From positions 9,251,501 to 9,315,500 of the forward strand of contig CM050656.1 of assembly GCA_027574665.1 (NCBI GenBank): DNA of 64,000 nt, written 5' to 3'. The notes under the pieces were generated by a model. That model did not search any database. It was given only the letters and a program-made list of their open reading frames with translations, and was not told where the DNA came from. Of the stretch, positions 19,570 through 30,673 are shown one piece after another. Position numbers and translations under genes: made by a program. Position 1 is the first letter of the stretch, and each line of letters opens with the position of its first letter. Source of the stretch: Rhynochetos jubatus. Lineage: Eukaryota > Chordata > Aves > Eurypygiformes > Rhynochetidae.

Positions 19570-22393
19570 GCCGACCGCGCTTTAAGGCCACGCCCCCGCC
19601 GGGTCCTGGCTAGGAAAGCTGGGGAGAGAGCCATGTCGGTGCAGTGTCGTGCTCCTCTTGGCAGGCCTTTGCAATGCCAATTATCCCTGGAGCTGTGGGC
19701 TTTCTGGTTCTCCAGACCCTAACCCTAACCCTAACCCTAGAAGTTGCCGACCGCGCTTTCCGGCCACGCCCCCCAAGCGTTCTGGCTAGGAAAGCTGGAG
19801 AGGGAGCCATGTCGGTGCAGTGTCGTGCTCCTCTTGGCAGGCCTTTGCAATGCCAATTATCCCTGGAGCTGTGGGCTTTCTGGTTCTCCAGACCCTAACC
19901 CTAACCCTAACCCTAACCCTAGAAGTTGCCGACCGCAGTTTCCGGCCACGCCCCCCGTGGTTTCTGCCTAGGAAAGCTGGGGAGGGAGCCATGTCGGTGC
20001 AGTGTCGTGCTCCTCTTGGCAGGCCTTTGCAATCCCAATTATCCCTGGAGCTGTGGGCTTTCTGGTTCTCCAGACCCTAACCCTAACCCTAACCCTAGAA
20101 GTTGCCGACCGCGGTTTCCGGACACGCCCCCACCGCGTTCTGGCTAGGAAAGCTGGGGAGGGAGCCATGTCGGTGCAGTGTCGTGCTCCTCTTGGCAGGC
20201 CTTTGCAATGCCAATTATCCCTGGAGCTGTGGGCTTTCTGGTTCTCCAGACCCTAACCCTAACCCTAACCCTAGAAGTTGCCGACCGCGGTTTCCGGCCA
20301 CGCCCCCCCCGCGTTCTGGCTAGGAAAGCTGGGGAGGGAGCCATGTCGGTGCAGTGTCGTGCTCCTCTTGGCAGGCCTTTGCAATGCCAATTATCCCTGG
20401 AGCTGTGGGCTTTCTGGTTCTCCAGACGCTAACCCTAACCCTAACCCTAGAAGTTGCCGACCGCGGTTTCTGGAAACGCCCCCCCCGCGTTCTGGCTAGG
20501 AAAGCTGGGGAGGGAGCCATGTCGGTGCAGTGTCGTGCTCCTCTTGGCAGGTCTTTGCAATGCCAATTATCCCTGGAGCTGTGGGCTTTCTGGTTCTCCA
20601 GACCCTAACCCTAACCCTAACCCTAGAAGTTGCCGACCGCGGTTTCCGGCCACGCCCCCCCCCCGCGTTCTGGCTAGGAAAGCTGGGGAGGGAGCCATGT
20701 CGGTGCAGTGTCGTGCTCCTCTTGGCAGGCCTTTGCAATGCCAATTATCCCTGGAGCTGTGGGCTTTCTGGTTCTCCAGACCATAACCCTAACCCTAACC
20801 CTAGAAATTGCCGACCGCGGTTTCCGGCCACGCCCCCCCGGGTTCTAGCCGGGAAAGCTGGGGAGGGAGCCATGTCGGTGCAGTGTCGTGCTGCTCTTGG
20901 CAGGCCTTTGCAATGCCAATTATCCCTGGAGCTGTGGGCTTTCTGGTTCTCCAGACCCTAACCCTAACCCTAACCCTAGAAGTTGCCGACCGCGGTTTCC
21001 GGCCACGCCCCCCCAGCGTTCTGTCTAGGAAAGCTGGGGAGAGAGCCATGTCGGTGCAGTGTCGTGCTGCTCTTGGCAGGCCTTTGCAATGCCAATTATC
21101 CCTGGAGCTGTGGGCTTTCTGGTTCTCCAGACCCTAACCCTAACCCTAACCCTAGAAGTTGCCGACCGCGCTTTCCGGCCACGCCCCCGCCGGGTTCTGG
21201 CTAGGAAAGCTGGGGAGGGAGCCATGTCGGTGCAGTGTCGTGCTCCTCTTGGCAGGCCTTTGCAATCCCAATTATCCCTGGAGCTGTGGGCTTTCTGGTT
21301 CTCCAGACCCTAACCCTAACCCTAACCCTAGAAGTTGCCGACCGTGGTTTCCGGCCACGCCCCACCCCGCGTTCTGGCTAGGAAAGCTGGGGAGGGAGCC
21401 ATGTCGGTGCAGTGTCGTGCTCCTCTTGGCAGGCCTTTGCAATGCCAATTATCCCTGGAGCTGTGGGCTTTCTGGTTCTCCAGACCCTAACCCTAACCCT
21501 AACCCTAGAAGTTGCCGACCGCGCTTTCCGGCCACGCCCCCGCCGGGTTCTGGCTAGGAAAGCTGGGGAGGGAGCCATGTCGGTGCAGTGTCGTGCTGCT
21601 CTTGGCAGGCCTTTGCAATGCCAATTATCCCTGGAGCTGTGGGCTTTCTGGTTCTCCAGACCCTAACCCTAACCCTAACCCTAGAAGTTGCCGACCGCGG
21701 TTTCCGGCCACGCCCCCCCCGCGTTCTGGCTAGGAAAGCTGGGGAGGGAGCCATGTCGGTGCAGTGTCGTGCTCCTCTTGGCAGGCCTTTGCCATCCCAA
21801 TTATCCCTGGAGCTGTGGGCTTTCTGGTTCTCCAGACCCTAACCCTAACCCTAACCCTAGAAGTTGCCGACCGCGGTTTCCGGCCACGCCCCCCCCGCGT
21901 TCTGGCTAGGAATGCTGGGGAGGGAGCCATGTCGGTGCAGTGTCGTGCTCCTCTTGGCAGGCCTTTGCAATGCCAATTATCCCTGGAGCTGTGGGCTTTC
22001 TGGTTCTCCAGACCCTAACCCTAACCCTAACCCTAGAAGTTGTCGACCGCGGTTTCTGGTCACGCCCCCCCCGCGTTCTGGCTAGGAAAGCTGGGGAGGG
22101 AGCCATGTCGGTGCAGTGTCGTGCTCCCCTTGGCAGGCCTTTGCAATGCCAATTATCCCTGGAGCTGTGGGCTTTCTGGTTCTCCAGACCCTAACCCTAA
22201 CCCTAACCCTAGAAGTTGCCGACCGCGGTTTCCGGCCACGCCCCCCCCGCGTTCTGGCTAGGAAAGCTGGGGAGGGAGCCATGTCGGTGCAGTGTCGTGC
22301 TCCTCTTGGCAGGCCTTTGCAATGCCAATTATCCCTGGAGCTGTGGGCTTTCTGGTTCTCCAGACCCTAACCCTAACCCTAACCCTAGAAGTT
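19570..22393 (+). repeat. 13-mer higher-order repeat, copy 2, extended (16 monomers)
   Basis: The order of copy 1 is repeated at an offset of 2,296 bp through the gaaatt/ctagccggg unit (20810). An additional unit with ccccagcg/gagaga (20985) then shifts the rest to 2,472 bp. The same additional unit is present at 6168, so it was probably lost from copy 1 rather than gained here. Differences from copy 1 include tttctgccta for tttctggcta near 19963 and ccaccgcg at 20104. After 21690 the order changes to ccatccc, aatgctgg, ctggtc with gctcccc, and plain. Confidence 0.87.
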
Positions 22394-24330
22394 GCCGACC
22401 GCAGTTTCCGGCCACGCCCCCCGTGGGTTCTGGCTAGGAAAGCTGGGGAGGGAGCCATGTCGGTGCAGTGTCGTGCTCCTCTTGGCAGGCCTTTGCAATG
22501 CCAATTATCCCTGGAGCTGTGGGCTTTCTGGTTCTCCAGACCCTAACCCTAACCCTAACCCTAGAAGTTGCCGACCGCGGTTTCCGGCCACGCCCCCCCC
22601 GCGTTCTGGCTAGGAAAGCTGGGGAGGGAGCCATGTCGGTGCAGTGTCGTGCTCCTCTTGGCAGGCCTTTGCAATGCCAATTATCCCTGGAGCTGTGGGC
22701 TTTCTGGTTCTCCAGACCCTAACCCTAACCCTAACCCTAGAAGTTGCCGACCGCGGTTTCCGGCCACGCCCCCCCCGCGTTCTGGCTAGGAAAGCTGGGG
22801 AGGGAGCCATGTCGGTGCAGTGTCGTGCTCCTCTTGGCAGGCCTTTGCAATGCCAATTATCCCTGGAGCTGTGGGCTTTCTGGTTCTCCAGACCCTAACC
22901 CTAACCCTAACCCTAGAAGTTGCCGACCGCGGTTTCCGGCCACGCCCCCCCCGGGTTCTGGCTAGGAAAGCTGGGGAGAGAGCCATGTCGGTGCAGTGTC
23001 GTGCTCCTCTTGGCAGGCCTTTGCAATGCCAATTATCCCTGGAGCTGTGGGCTTTCTGGTTCTCCAGACCCTAACCCTAACCCTAACCCTAGAAGTTGCC
23101 GACCGCGGTTTCCGGCCACGCCCCCCCCGCGTTCTGGCTAGGAAAGCTGGGGAGGGAGCCATGTCGGTGCAGTGTCGTGCTCCTCTTGGCAGGCCTTTGC
23201 CATCCCAATTATCCCTGGAGCTGTGGGCTTTCTGGTTCTCCAGACCCTAACCCTAACCCTAACCCTAGAAGTTGCCGACCGCGGTTTCCGGCCACGCCCC
23301 CCCCGCGTTCTGGCTAGGAAAGCTGGGGAGGGAGCCATGTCGGTGCAGTGTCGTGCTCCTCTTGGCAGGCCTTTACAATCCCAATTATCCCTGGAGCTGT
23401 GGGCTTTCTGGTTCTCCAGACCCTAACCCTAACCCTAACCCTAGAAGTTGCCGACCGCGGTTTCCGGCCACGCCCCCCCCGCGTTCTGGCTAGGAAAGCT
23501 GGGGAGGGAGCCATGTCGGTGCAGTGTCGTGCTCCTCTTGGCAGGCCTTTGCAATGCCAATTATCCCTGGAGCTGTGGGCTTTCTGGTTCTCCAGACCCT
23601 AACCCTAACCCTAACCCTAGAAATTGCCGACCGCGGTTTCCGGCCACGGCCCCCCCGCGTTCTAGCCGGGAAAGCTGGGGAGGGAGCCATGTCGGTGCAG
23701 TGTCGTGCTGCTCTTGGCAGGCCTTTGCAATGCCAATTATCCCTGGAGCTGTGGGCTTTCTGGTTCTCCAGACCCTAACCCTAACCCTAACCCTAGAAGT
23801 TGCCGACCGCGGTTTCCGGCCACGCCCCCCCAGCGTTCTGGCTAGGAAAGCTGGGGAGAGAGCCATGTCGGTGCAGTGTCGTGCTGCTCTTGGCAGGCCT
23901 TTGCAATGCCAATTATCCCTGGAGCTGTGGGCTTTCTGGTTCTCCAGACCCTAACCCTAACCCTAACCCTAGAAGTTGCCGACCGTGGTTTCCGGCCACG
24001 CCCCACCCCGCGTTCTGGCTAGGAAAGCTGGGGAGGGAGCCATGTCGGTGCAGTGTCGTGCTCCTCTTGGCAGGCCTTTGCAATGCCAATTATCCCTGGA
24101 GCTGTGGGCTTTCTGGTTCTCCAGACCCTAACCCTAACCCTAACCCTAGAAGTTGCCGACCGCGCTTTCCGGCCACGCCCCCGCCGGGTTCTGGCTAGGA
24201 AAGCTGGGGAGGGAGCCATGTCGGTGCAGTGTCGTGCTCCTCTTGGCAGGCCTTTGCAATGCCAATTATCCCTGGAGCTGTGGGCTTTCTGGTTCTCCAG
24301 ACCCTAACCCTAACCCTAACCCTAGAAGTT
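22394..24330 (+). repeat. 11-mer higher-order repeat, copy 1 (1,937 bp)
   Basis: Eleven units: gcagttt/ccccccgtggg (22394), two plain units, gggttct/gagaga (22922), ccatccc (23098), acaatccc (23274), plain (23450), gaaatt with cacggcc and ctagccggg (23626), ccccagcg/gagaga (23802), cgtggt/ccaccccgcg (23978) and gcgct/gccggg (24155). The next copy begins immediately. By eye I find no difference between the two copies at any diagnostic site, so this is the youngest-looking duplication in the window. Confidence 0.92.
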
Positions 24331-26267
24331 GCCGACCGCAGTTTCCGGCCACGCCCCCCGTGGGTTCTGGCTAGGAAAGCTGGGGAGGGAGCCATGTCGG
24401 TGCAGTGTCGTGCTCCTCTTGGCAGGCCTTTGCAATGCCAATTATCCCTGGAGCTGTGGGCTTTCTGGTTCTCCAGACCCTAACCCTAACCCTAACCCTA
24501 GAAGTTGCCGACCGCGGTTTCCGGCCACGCCCCCCCCGCGTTCTGGCTAGGAAAGCTGGGGAGGGAGCCATGTCGGTGCAGTGTCGTGCTCCTCTTGGCA
24601 GGCCTTTGCAATGCCAATTATCCCTGGAGCTGTGGGCTTTCTGGTTCTCCAGACCCTAACCCTAACCCTAACCCTAGAAGTTGCCGACCGCGGTTTCCGG
24701 CCACGCCCCCCCCGCGTTCTGGCTAGGAAAGCTGGGGAGGGAGCCATGTCGGTGCAGTGTCGTGCTCCTCTTGGCAGGCCTTTGCAATGCCAATTATCCC
24801 TGGAGCTGTGGGCTTTCTGGTTCTCCAGACCCTAACCCTAACCCTAACCCTAGAAGTTGCCGACCGCGGTTTCCGGCCACGCCCCCCCCGGGTTCTGGCT
24901 AGGAAAGCTGGGGAGAGAGCCATGTCGGTGCAGTGTCGTGCTCCTCTTGGCAGGCCTTTGCAATGCCAATTATCCCTGGAGCTGTGGGCTTTCTGGTTCT
25001 CCAGACCCTAACCCTAACCCTAACCCTAGAAGTTGCCGACCGCGGTTTCCGGCCACGCCCCCCCCGCGTTCTGGCTAGGAAAGCTGGGGAGGGAGCCATG
25101 TCGGTGCAGTGTCGTGCTCCTCTTGGCAGGCCTTTGCCATCCCAATTATCCCTGGAGCTGTGGGCTTTCTGGTTCTCCAGACCCTAACCCTAACCCTAAC
25201 CCTAGAAGTTGCCGACCGCGGTTTCCGGCCACGCCCCCCCCGCGTTCTGGCTAGGAAAGCTGGGGAGGGAGCCATGTCGGTGCAGTGTCGTGCTCCTCTT
25301 GGCAGGCCTTTACAATCCCAATTATCCCTGGAGCTGTGGGCTTTCTGGTTCTCCAGACCCTAACCCTAACCCTAACCCTAGAAGTTGCCGACCGCGGTTT
25401 CCGGCCACGCCCCCCCCGCGTTCTGGCTAGGAAAGCTGGGGAGGGAGCCATGTCGGTGCAGTGTCGTGCTCCTCTTGGCAGGCCTTTGCAATGCCAATTA
25501 TCCCTGGAGCTGTGGGCTTTCTGGTTCTCCAGACCCTAACCCTAACCCTAACCCTAGAAATTGCCGACCGCGGTTTCCGGCCACGGCCCCCCCGCGTTCT
25601 AGCCGGGAAAGCTGGGGAGGGAGCCATGTCGGTGCAGTGTCGTGCTGCTCTTGGCAGGCCTTTGCAATGCCAATTATCCCTGGAGCTGTGGGCTTTCTGG
25701 TTCTCCAGACCCTAACCCTAACCCTAACCCTAGAAGTTGCCGACCGCGGTTTCCGGCCACGCCCCCCCAGCGTTCTGGCTAGGAAAGCTGGGGAGAGAGC
25801 CATGTCGGTGCAGTGTCGTGCTGCTCTTGGCAGGCCTTTGCAATGCCAATTATCCCTGGAGCTGTGGGCTTTCTGGTTCTCCAGACCCTAACCCTAACCC
25901 TAACCCTAGAAGTTGCCGACCGTGGTTTCCGGCCACGCCCCACCCCGCGTTCTGGCTAGGAAAGCTGGGGAGGGAGCCATGTCGGTGCAGTGTCGTGCTC
26001 CTCTTGGCAGGCCTTTGCAATGCCAATTATCCCTGGAGCTGTGGGCTTTCTGGTTCTCCAGACCCTAACCCTAACCCTAACCCTAGAAGTTGCCGACCGC
26101 GCTTTCCGGCCACGCCCCCGCCGGGTTCTGGCTAGGAAAGCTGGGGAGGGAGCCATGTCGGTGCAGTGTCGTGCTCCTCTTGGCAGGCCTTTGCAATGCC
26201 AATTATCCCTGGAGCTGTGGGCTTTCTGGTTCTCCAGACCCTAACCCTAACCCTAACCCTAGAAGTT
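24331..26267 (+). repeat. 11-mer higher-order repeat, copy 2 (1,937 bp)
   Basis: A direct tandem copy of 22394-24330 with all eleven units in the same order and the same rare variants, including cacggcc at 25563 and acaatccc at 25211. The similarity ends at 26268, where a ccatccc unit with aaacctag follows instead of a third gcagttt unit. Very recent duplication is the simplest reading; an assembly or read-overlap duplication cannot be excluded. Confidence 0.92.
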
Positions 26268-28732
26268 GCCGACCGCGGTTTCCGGCCACGCCCCCCCCGC
26301 GTTCTGGCTAGGAAAGCTGGGGAGGGAGCCATGTCGGTGCAGTGTCGTGCTCCTCTTGGCAGGCCTTTGCCATCCCAATTATCCCTGGAGCTGTGGGCTT
26401 TCTGGTTCTCCAGACCCTAACCCTAACCCTAAACCTAGAAGTTGCCGACCGCGGTTTCCGGCCACGCCCCCCCCGCGTTCTGGCTAGGAATGCTGGGGAG
26501 GGAGCCATGTCGGTGCAGTGTCGTGCTCCTCTTGGCAGGCCTTTGCAATGCCAATTATCCCTGGAGCTGTGGGCTTTCTGGTTCTCCAGACCCTAACCCT
26601 AACCCTAACCCTAGAAGTTGTCGACCGCGGTTTCTGGTCACGCCCCCCCCGCGTTCTGGCTAGGAAAGCTGGGGAGGGAGCCATGTCGGTGCAGTGTCGT
26701 GCTCCCCTTGGCAGGCCTTTGCAATGCCAATTATCCCTGGAGCTGTGGGCTTTCTGGTTCTCCAGACCCTAACCCTAACCCTAACCCTAGAAGTTGCCGA
26801 CCACGGTTTCCGGCCACGCCCCCCCCGCGTTCTGGCTAGGAAAGCTGGGGAGGGAGCCATGTCGGTGCAGTGTCGTGCTCCTCTTGGCAGGCCTTTACAA
26901 TGCCAATTATCCCTGGAGCTGTGGGCTTTCTGGTTCTCCAGACCCTAACCCTAACCCTAACCCTAGAAGTTGCCGACCGCGGTTTCCGGCCACGCCCCCG
27001 CCGGGTTCTGGCTAGGAAAGCTGGGGAGGGAGCCATGTCGGTGCAGTGTCGTGCTCCTCTTGGCAGGCCTTTGCAATGCCAATTATCCCTGGAGCTGTGG
27101 GCTTTCTGGTTCTCCAGACCCTAACCCTAACCCTAACCCTAGAAGTTGCCGACCGTCGTTTCCGGCCACGCCCCACCCCGCGTTCTGGCTAGGAAAGCTG
27201 GGGAGGGAGCCATGTCGGTGCAGTGTCGTGCTCCTCTTGGCAGGCCTTTGCAATGCCAATTATCCCTGGAGCTGTGGGCTTTCTGGTTCTCCAGACCCTA
27301 ACCCTAACCCTAACCCTAGAAGTTGCCGACCGCGCTTTCCGGCCACGCCCCCGCCGGGTTCTGGCTAGGAAAGCTGGGGAGGGAGCCATGTCGGTGCAGT
27401 GTCGTGCTCCTCTTGGCAGGCCTTTGCAATGCCAATTATCCCTGGAGCTGTGGGCTTTCTGGTTCTCCAGACCCTAACCCTAACCCTAACCCTAGAAGTT
27501 GCCGACCGCGGTTTCCGGCCACGCCCCCCCCGCGTTCTGGCTAGGAAAGCTGGGGAGGGAGCCATGTCGGTGCAGTGTCGTGCTCCTCTTGGCAGGCCTT
27601 TGCCATCCCAATTATCCCTGGAGCTGTGGGCTTTCTGGTTCTCCAGACCCTAACCCTAACCCTAAACCTAGAAGTTGCCGACCGCGGTTTCCGGCCACGC
27701 CCCCCCCGCGTTCTGGCTAGGAATGCTGGGGAGGGAGCCATGTCGGTGCAGTGTCGTGCTCCTTTTGGCAGGCCTTTGCAATGCCAATTATCCCTGGAGC
27801 TGTGGGCTTTCTGGTTCTCCAGACCCTAACCCTAACCCTAACCCTAGAAGTTGTCGACCGCGGTTTCTGGTCACGCCCCCCCCGCGTTCTGGCTAGGAAA
27901 GCTGGGGAGGGAGCCATGTCGGTGCAGTGTCGTGCTCCCCTTGGCAGGCCTTTGCAATGCCAATTATCCCTGGAGCTGTGGGCTTTCTGGTTCTCCAGAC
28001 CCTAACCCTAACCCTAACCCTAGAAGTTTCCGACCGCGCTTTCCGGCCACGCCCCCGCCGGGTTCTGGCTAGGAAAGCTGGGGAGGGAGCCATGTCGGTG
28101 CAGTGTCGTGCTCCTCTTGACAGGCCTTTGCAATGCCAATTATCCCTGGAGCTGTGGGCTTTCTGGTTCTCCAGACCCTAACCCTAACCCTAACCCTAGA
28201 AGTTGCCGACCGCGGTTTCCGGCCACGCCTCCCCCGCGTTCTGGCTAGGAATGCTGGGGAGGGAGCCATGTCGGTGCAGTGTCGTGCTCCTCTTGGCAGG
28301 CCTTTGCAATGCCAATTATCCCTGGAGCTGTGGGCTTTCTGGTTCTCCAGACCCTAACCCTAACCCTAACCCTAGAAGTTGTCGACCGCGGTTTCTGGTC
28401 ACGCCCCCCCCGCGTTCTGGCTAGGAAAGCTGGGGAGGGAGCCATGTCGGTGCAGTGTCGTGCTCCCCTTGGCAGGCCTTTGCAATGCCAATTATCCCTG
28501 GAGCTGTGGGCTTTCTGGTTCTCCAGACCCTAACCCTAACCCTAACCCTAGAAGTTGCCGACCGCGGTTTCCGGCCACGCCCCCCCCGCGTTCTGGCTAG
28601 GAAAGCTGGGGAGGGAGCCATGTCGGTGCAGTGTCGTGCTCCTCTTGGCAGGCCTTTGCAATGCCAATTATCCCTGGAGCTGTGGGCTTTCTGGTTCTCC
28701 AGACCCTAACCCTAACCCTAACCCTAGAAGTT
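26268..28732 (+). repeat. Nested 7-mer and 3-mer duplications (14 monomers)
   Basis: The run gcgct/gccggg, ccatccc with aaacctag, aatgctgg, ctggtc with gctcccc occurs at 26092-26795 and again at 27325-28028, offset 1,233 bp (7 monomers + 1). The last two of these types recur again at 28205 and 28381, offset 528 bp (3 monomers). Private changes mark individual units: ccttttggc (27677), gtttccgacc (28029), cttgacagg (near 28118), cgcctccccc (28205). The rare aaacctag telomeric variant is shared only by the units at 26268 and 27501. Confidence 0.87.
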
Positions 28733-30673
28733 GCCGACCGCAGTTTCCGGCCACGCCCCCCGTGGGTTCTGGCTAGGAAAGCTGGGGAGGGAGCCATGTC
28801 GGTGCAGTGTCGTGCTCCTCTTGGCAGGCCTTTGCAATGCCAATTATCCCTGGAGCTGTGGGCTTTCTGGTTCTCCAGACCCTAACCCTAACCCTAACCC
28901 TAGAAGTTGCCGACCGCGGTTTCCGGCCACGCCCCCCCCGCCGGGTTCTGGCTAGGAAAGCTGGGGAGGGAGCCATGTCGGTGCAGTGTCGTGCTCCTCT
29001 TGGCAGGCCTTTGCAATGCCGATTATCCCTGGAGCTGTGGGCTTTCTGGTTCTCCAGACCCTAACCCTAACCCTAACCCTAGAAGTTGCCGACCGCGGTT
29101 TCCGGCCACGCCCCCCCCGCGTTCTGGCTAGGAAAGCTGGGGAGGGAGCCATGTCGGTGCAGTGTCGTGCTCCTCTTGGCAGGCCTTTGCAATGCCAATT
29201 ATCCCTGGAGCTGTGGGCTTTCTGGTTCTCCAGACGCTAACCCTAACCCTAACCCTAGAAGTTGCCGACCGCGGTTTCTGGAAACGCCCCCCCCGCGTTC
29301 TGGCTAGGAAAGCTGGGGAGGGAGCCATGTCGGTGCAGTGTCGTGCTCCTCTTGGCAGGCCTTTGCCATCCCAATTATCCCTGGAGCTGTGGGCTTTCTG
29401 GTTCTCCAGACCCTAACCCTAACCCTAACCCTAGAAGTTGCCGACCGCAGTTTCCGGCCACGCCCACCCCCCGCGTTCTGGCTAGGAAAGCTGGGGAGGG
29501 AGCCATGTCGGTGCAGTGTCGTGCTCCTCTTGGCAGGCCTTTGCAATGCCAATTATCCCTGGAGCTGTGGGCTTTCTGGTTCTCCAGACCATAACCCTAA
29601 CCCTAACCCTAGAAATTGCCGACCGCGGTTTCCGGCCACGCCCCCCCCGCGTTCTAGCCGGGAAAGCTGGGGAGGGAGCCATGTCGGTGCAGTGTCGTGC
29701 TCCTCTTGGCAGGCCTTTGCAATGCCAATTATCCCTGGAGCTGTGGGCTTTCTGGTTCTCCAGACCCTAACCCTAACCCTAACCCTAGAAGTTGCCGACC
29801 GCGGTTTCCGGCCACGCCCCCCCAGCGTTCTGGCTAGGAAAGCTGGGGAGAGAGCCATGTCGGTGCAGTGTCGTGCTCCTCTTGGCAGGCCTTTGCAATG
29901 CCAATTATCCCTGGAGCTGTGGGCTTTCTGGTTCTCCAGACCCTAACCCTAACCCTAACCCTAGAAGTTGCCGACCGCGGTTTCCGGCCACGCCCCCCCC
30001 GCGTTCTGGCTAGGAAAGCTGGGGAGGGAGCCATGTCGGTGCAGTGTCGTGCTCCTCTTGGCAGGCCTTTGCAATGCCAATTATCCCTGGAGCTGTGGGC
30101 TTTCTGGTTCTCCAGACCCTAACCCTAACCCTAACCCTAGAAGTTGCCGACCGCGGTTTCCGGCCACGCCCCCCCCGGGTTCTGGCTAGGAAAGCTGGGG
30201 AGAGAGCCATGTCGGTGCAGTGTCGTGCTCCTCTTGGCAGGCCTTTGCAATGCCAATTATCCCTGGAGCTGTGGGCTTTCTGGTTCTCCAGACCCTAACC
30301 CTAACCCTAACCCTAGAAGTTGCCGACCGCGGTTTCCGGCCACGCCCCCCCCGCGTTCTGGCTAGGAAAGCTGGGGAGGGAGCCATGTCGGTGCAGTGTC
30401 GTGCTCCTCTTGGCAGGCCTTTGCCATCCCAATTATCCCTGGAGCTGTGGGCTTTCTGGTTCTCCAGACCCTAACCCTAACCCTAACCCTAGAAGTTGCC
30501 GACCGCGGTTTCCGGCCACGCCCCCCCCGCGTTCTGGCTAGGAAAGCTGGGGAGGGAGCCATGTCGGTGCAGTGTCGTGCTCCTCTTGGCAGGCCTTTAC
30601 AATCCCAATTATCCCTGGAGCTGTGGGCTTTCTGGTTCTCCAGACCCTAACCCTAACCCTAACCCTAGAAGTT
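28733..30673 (+). repeat. Mosaic of 11-mer and 13-mer cassettes (11 monomers)
   Basis: The segment starts with a gcagttt/ccccccgtggg unit, then shows gccgggttct after a long C-tract (28909), plain/acgct, ctggaaac (29264), gcagttt with acgcccacccccc (29440), gaaatt with accataac upstream (29618), ccccagcg/gagaga (29794), plain, gggttct/gagaga (30146), ccatccc (30322) and acaatccc (30498). It therefore joins pieces seen in separate cassettes at 17-21 kb and 22-26 kb. Confidence 0.83.
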
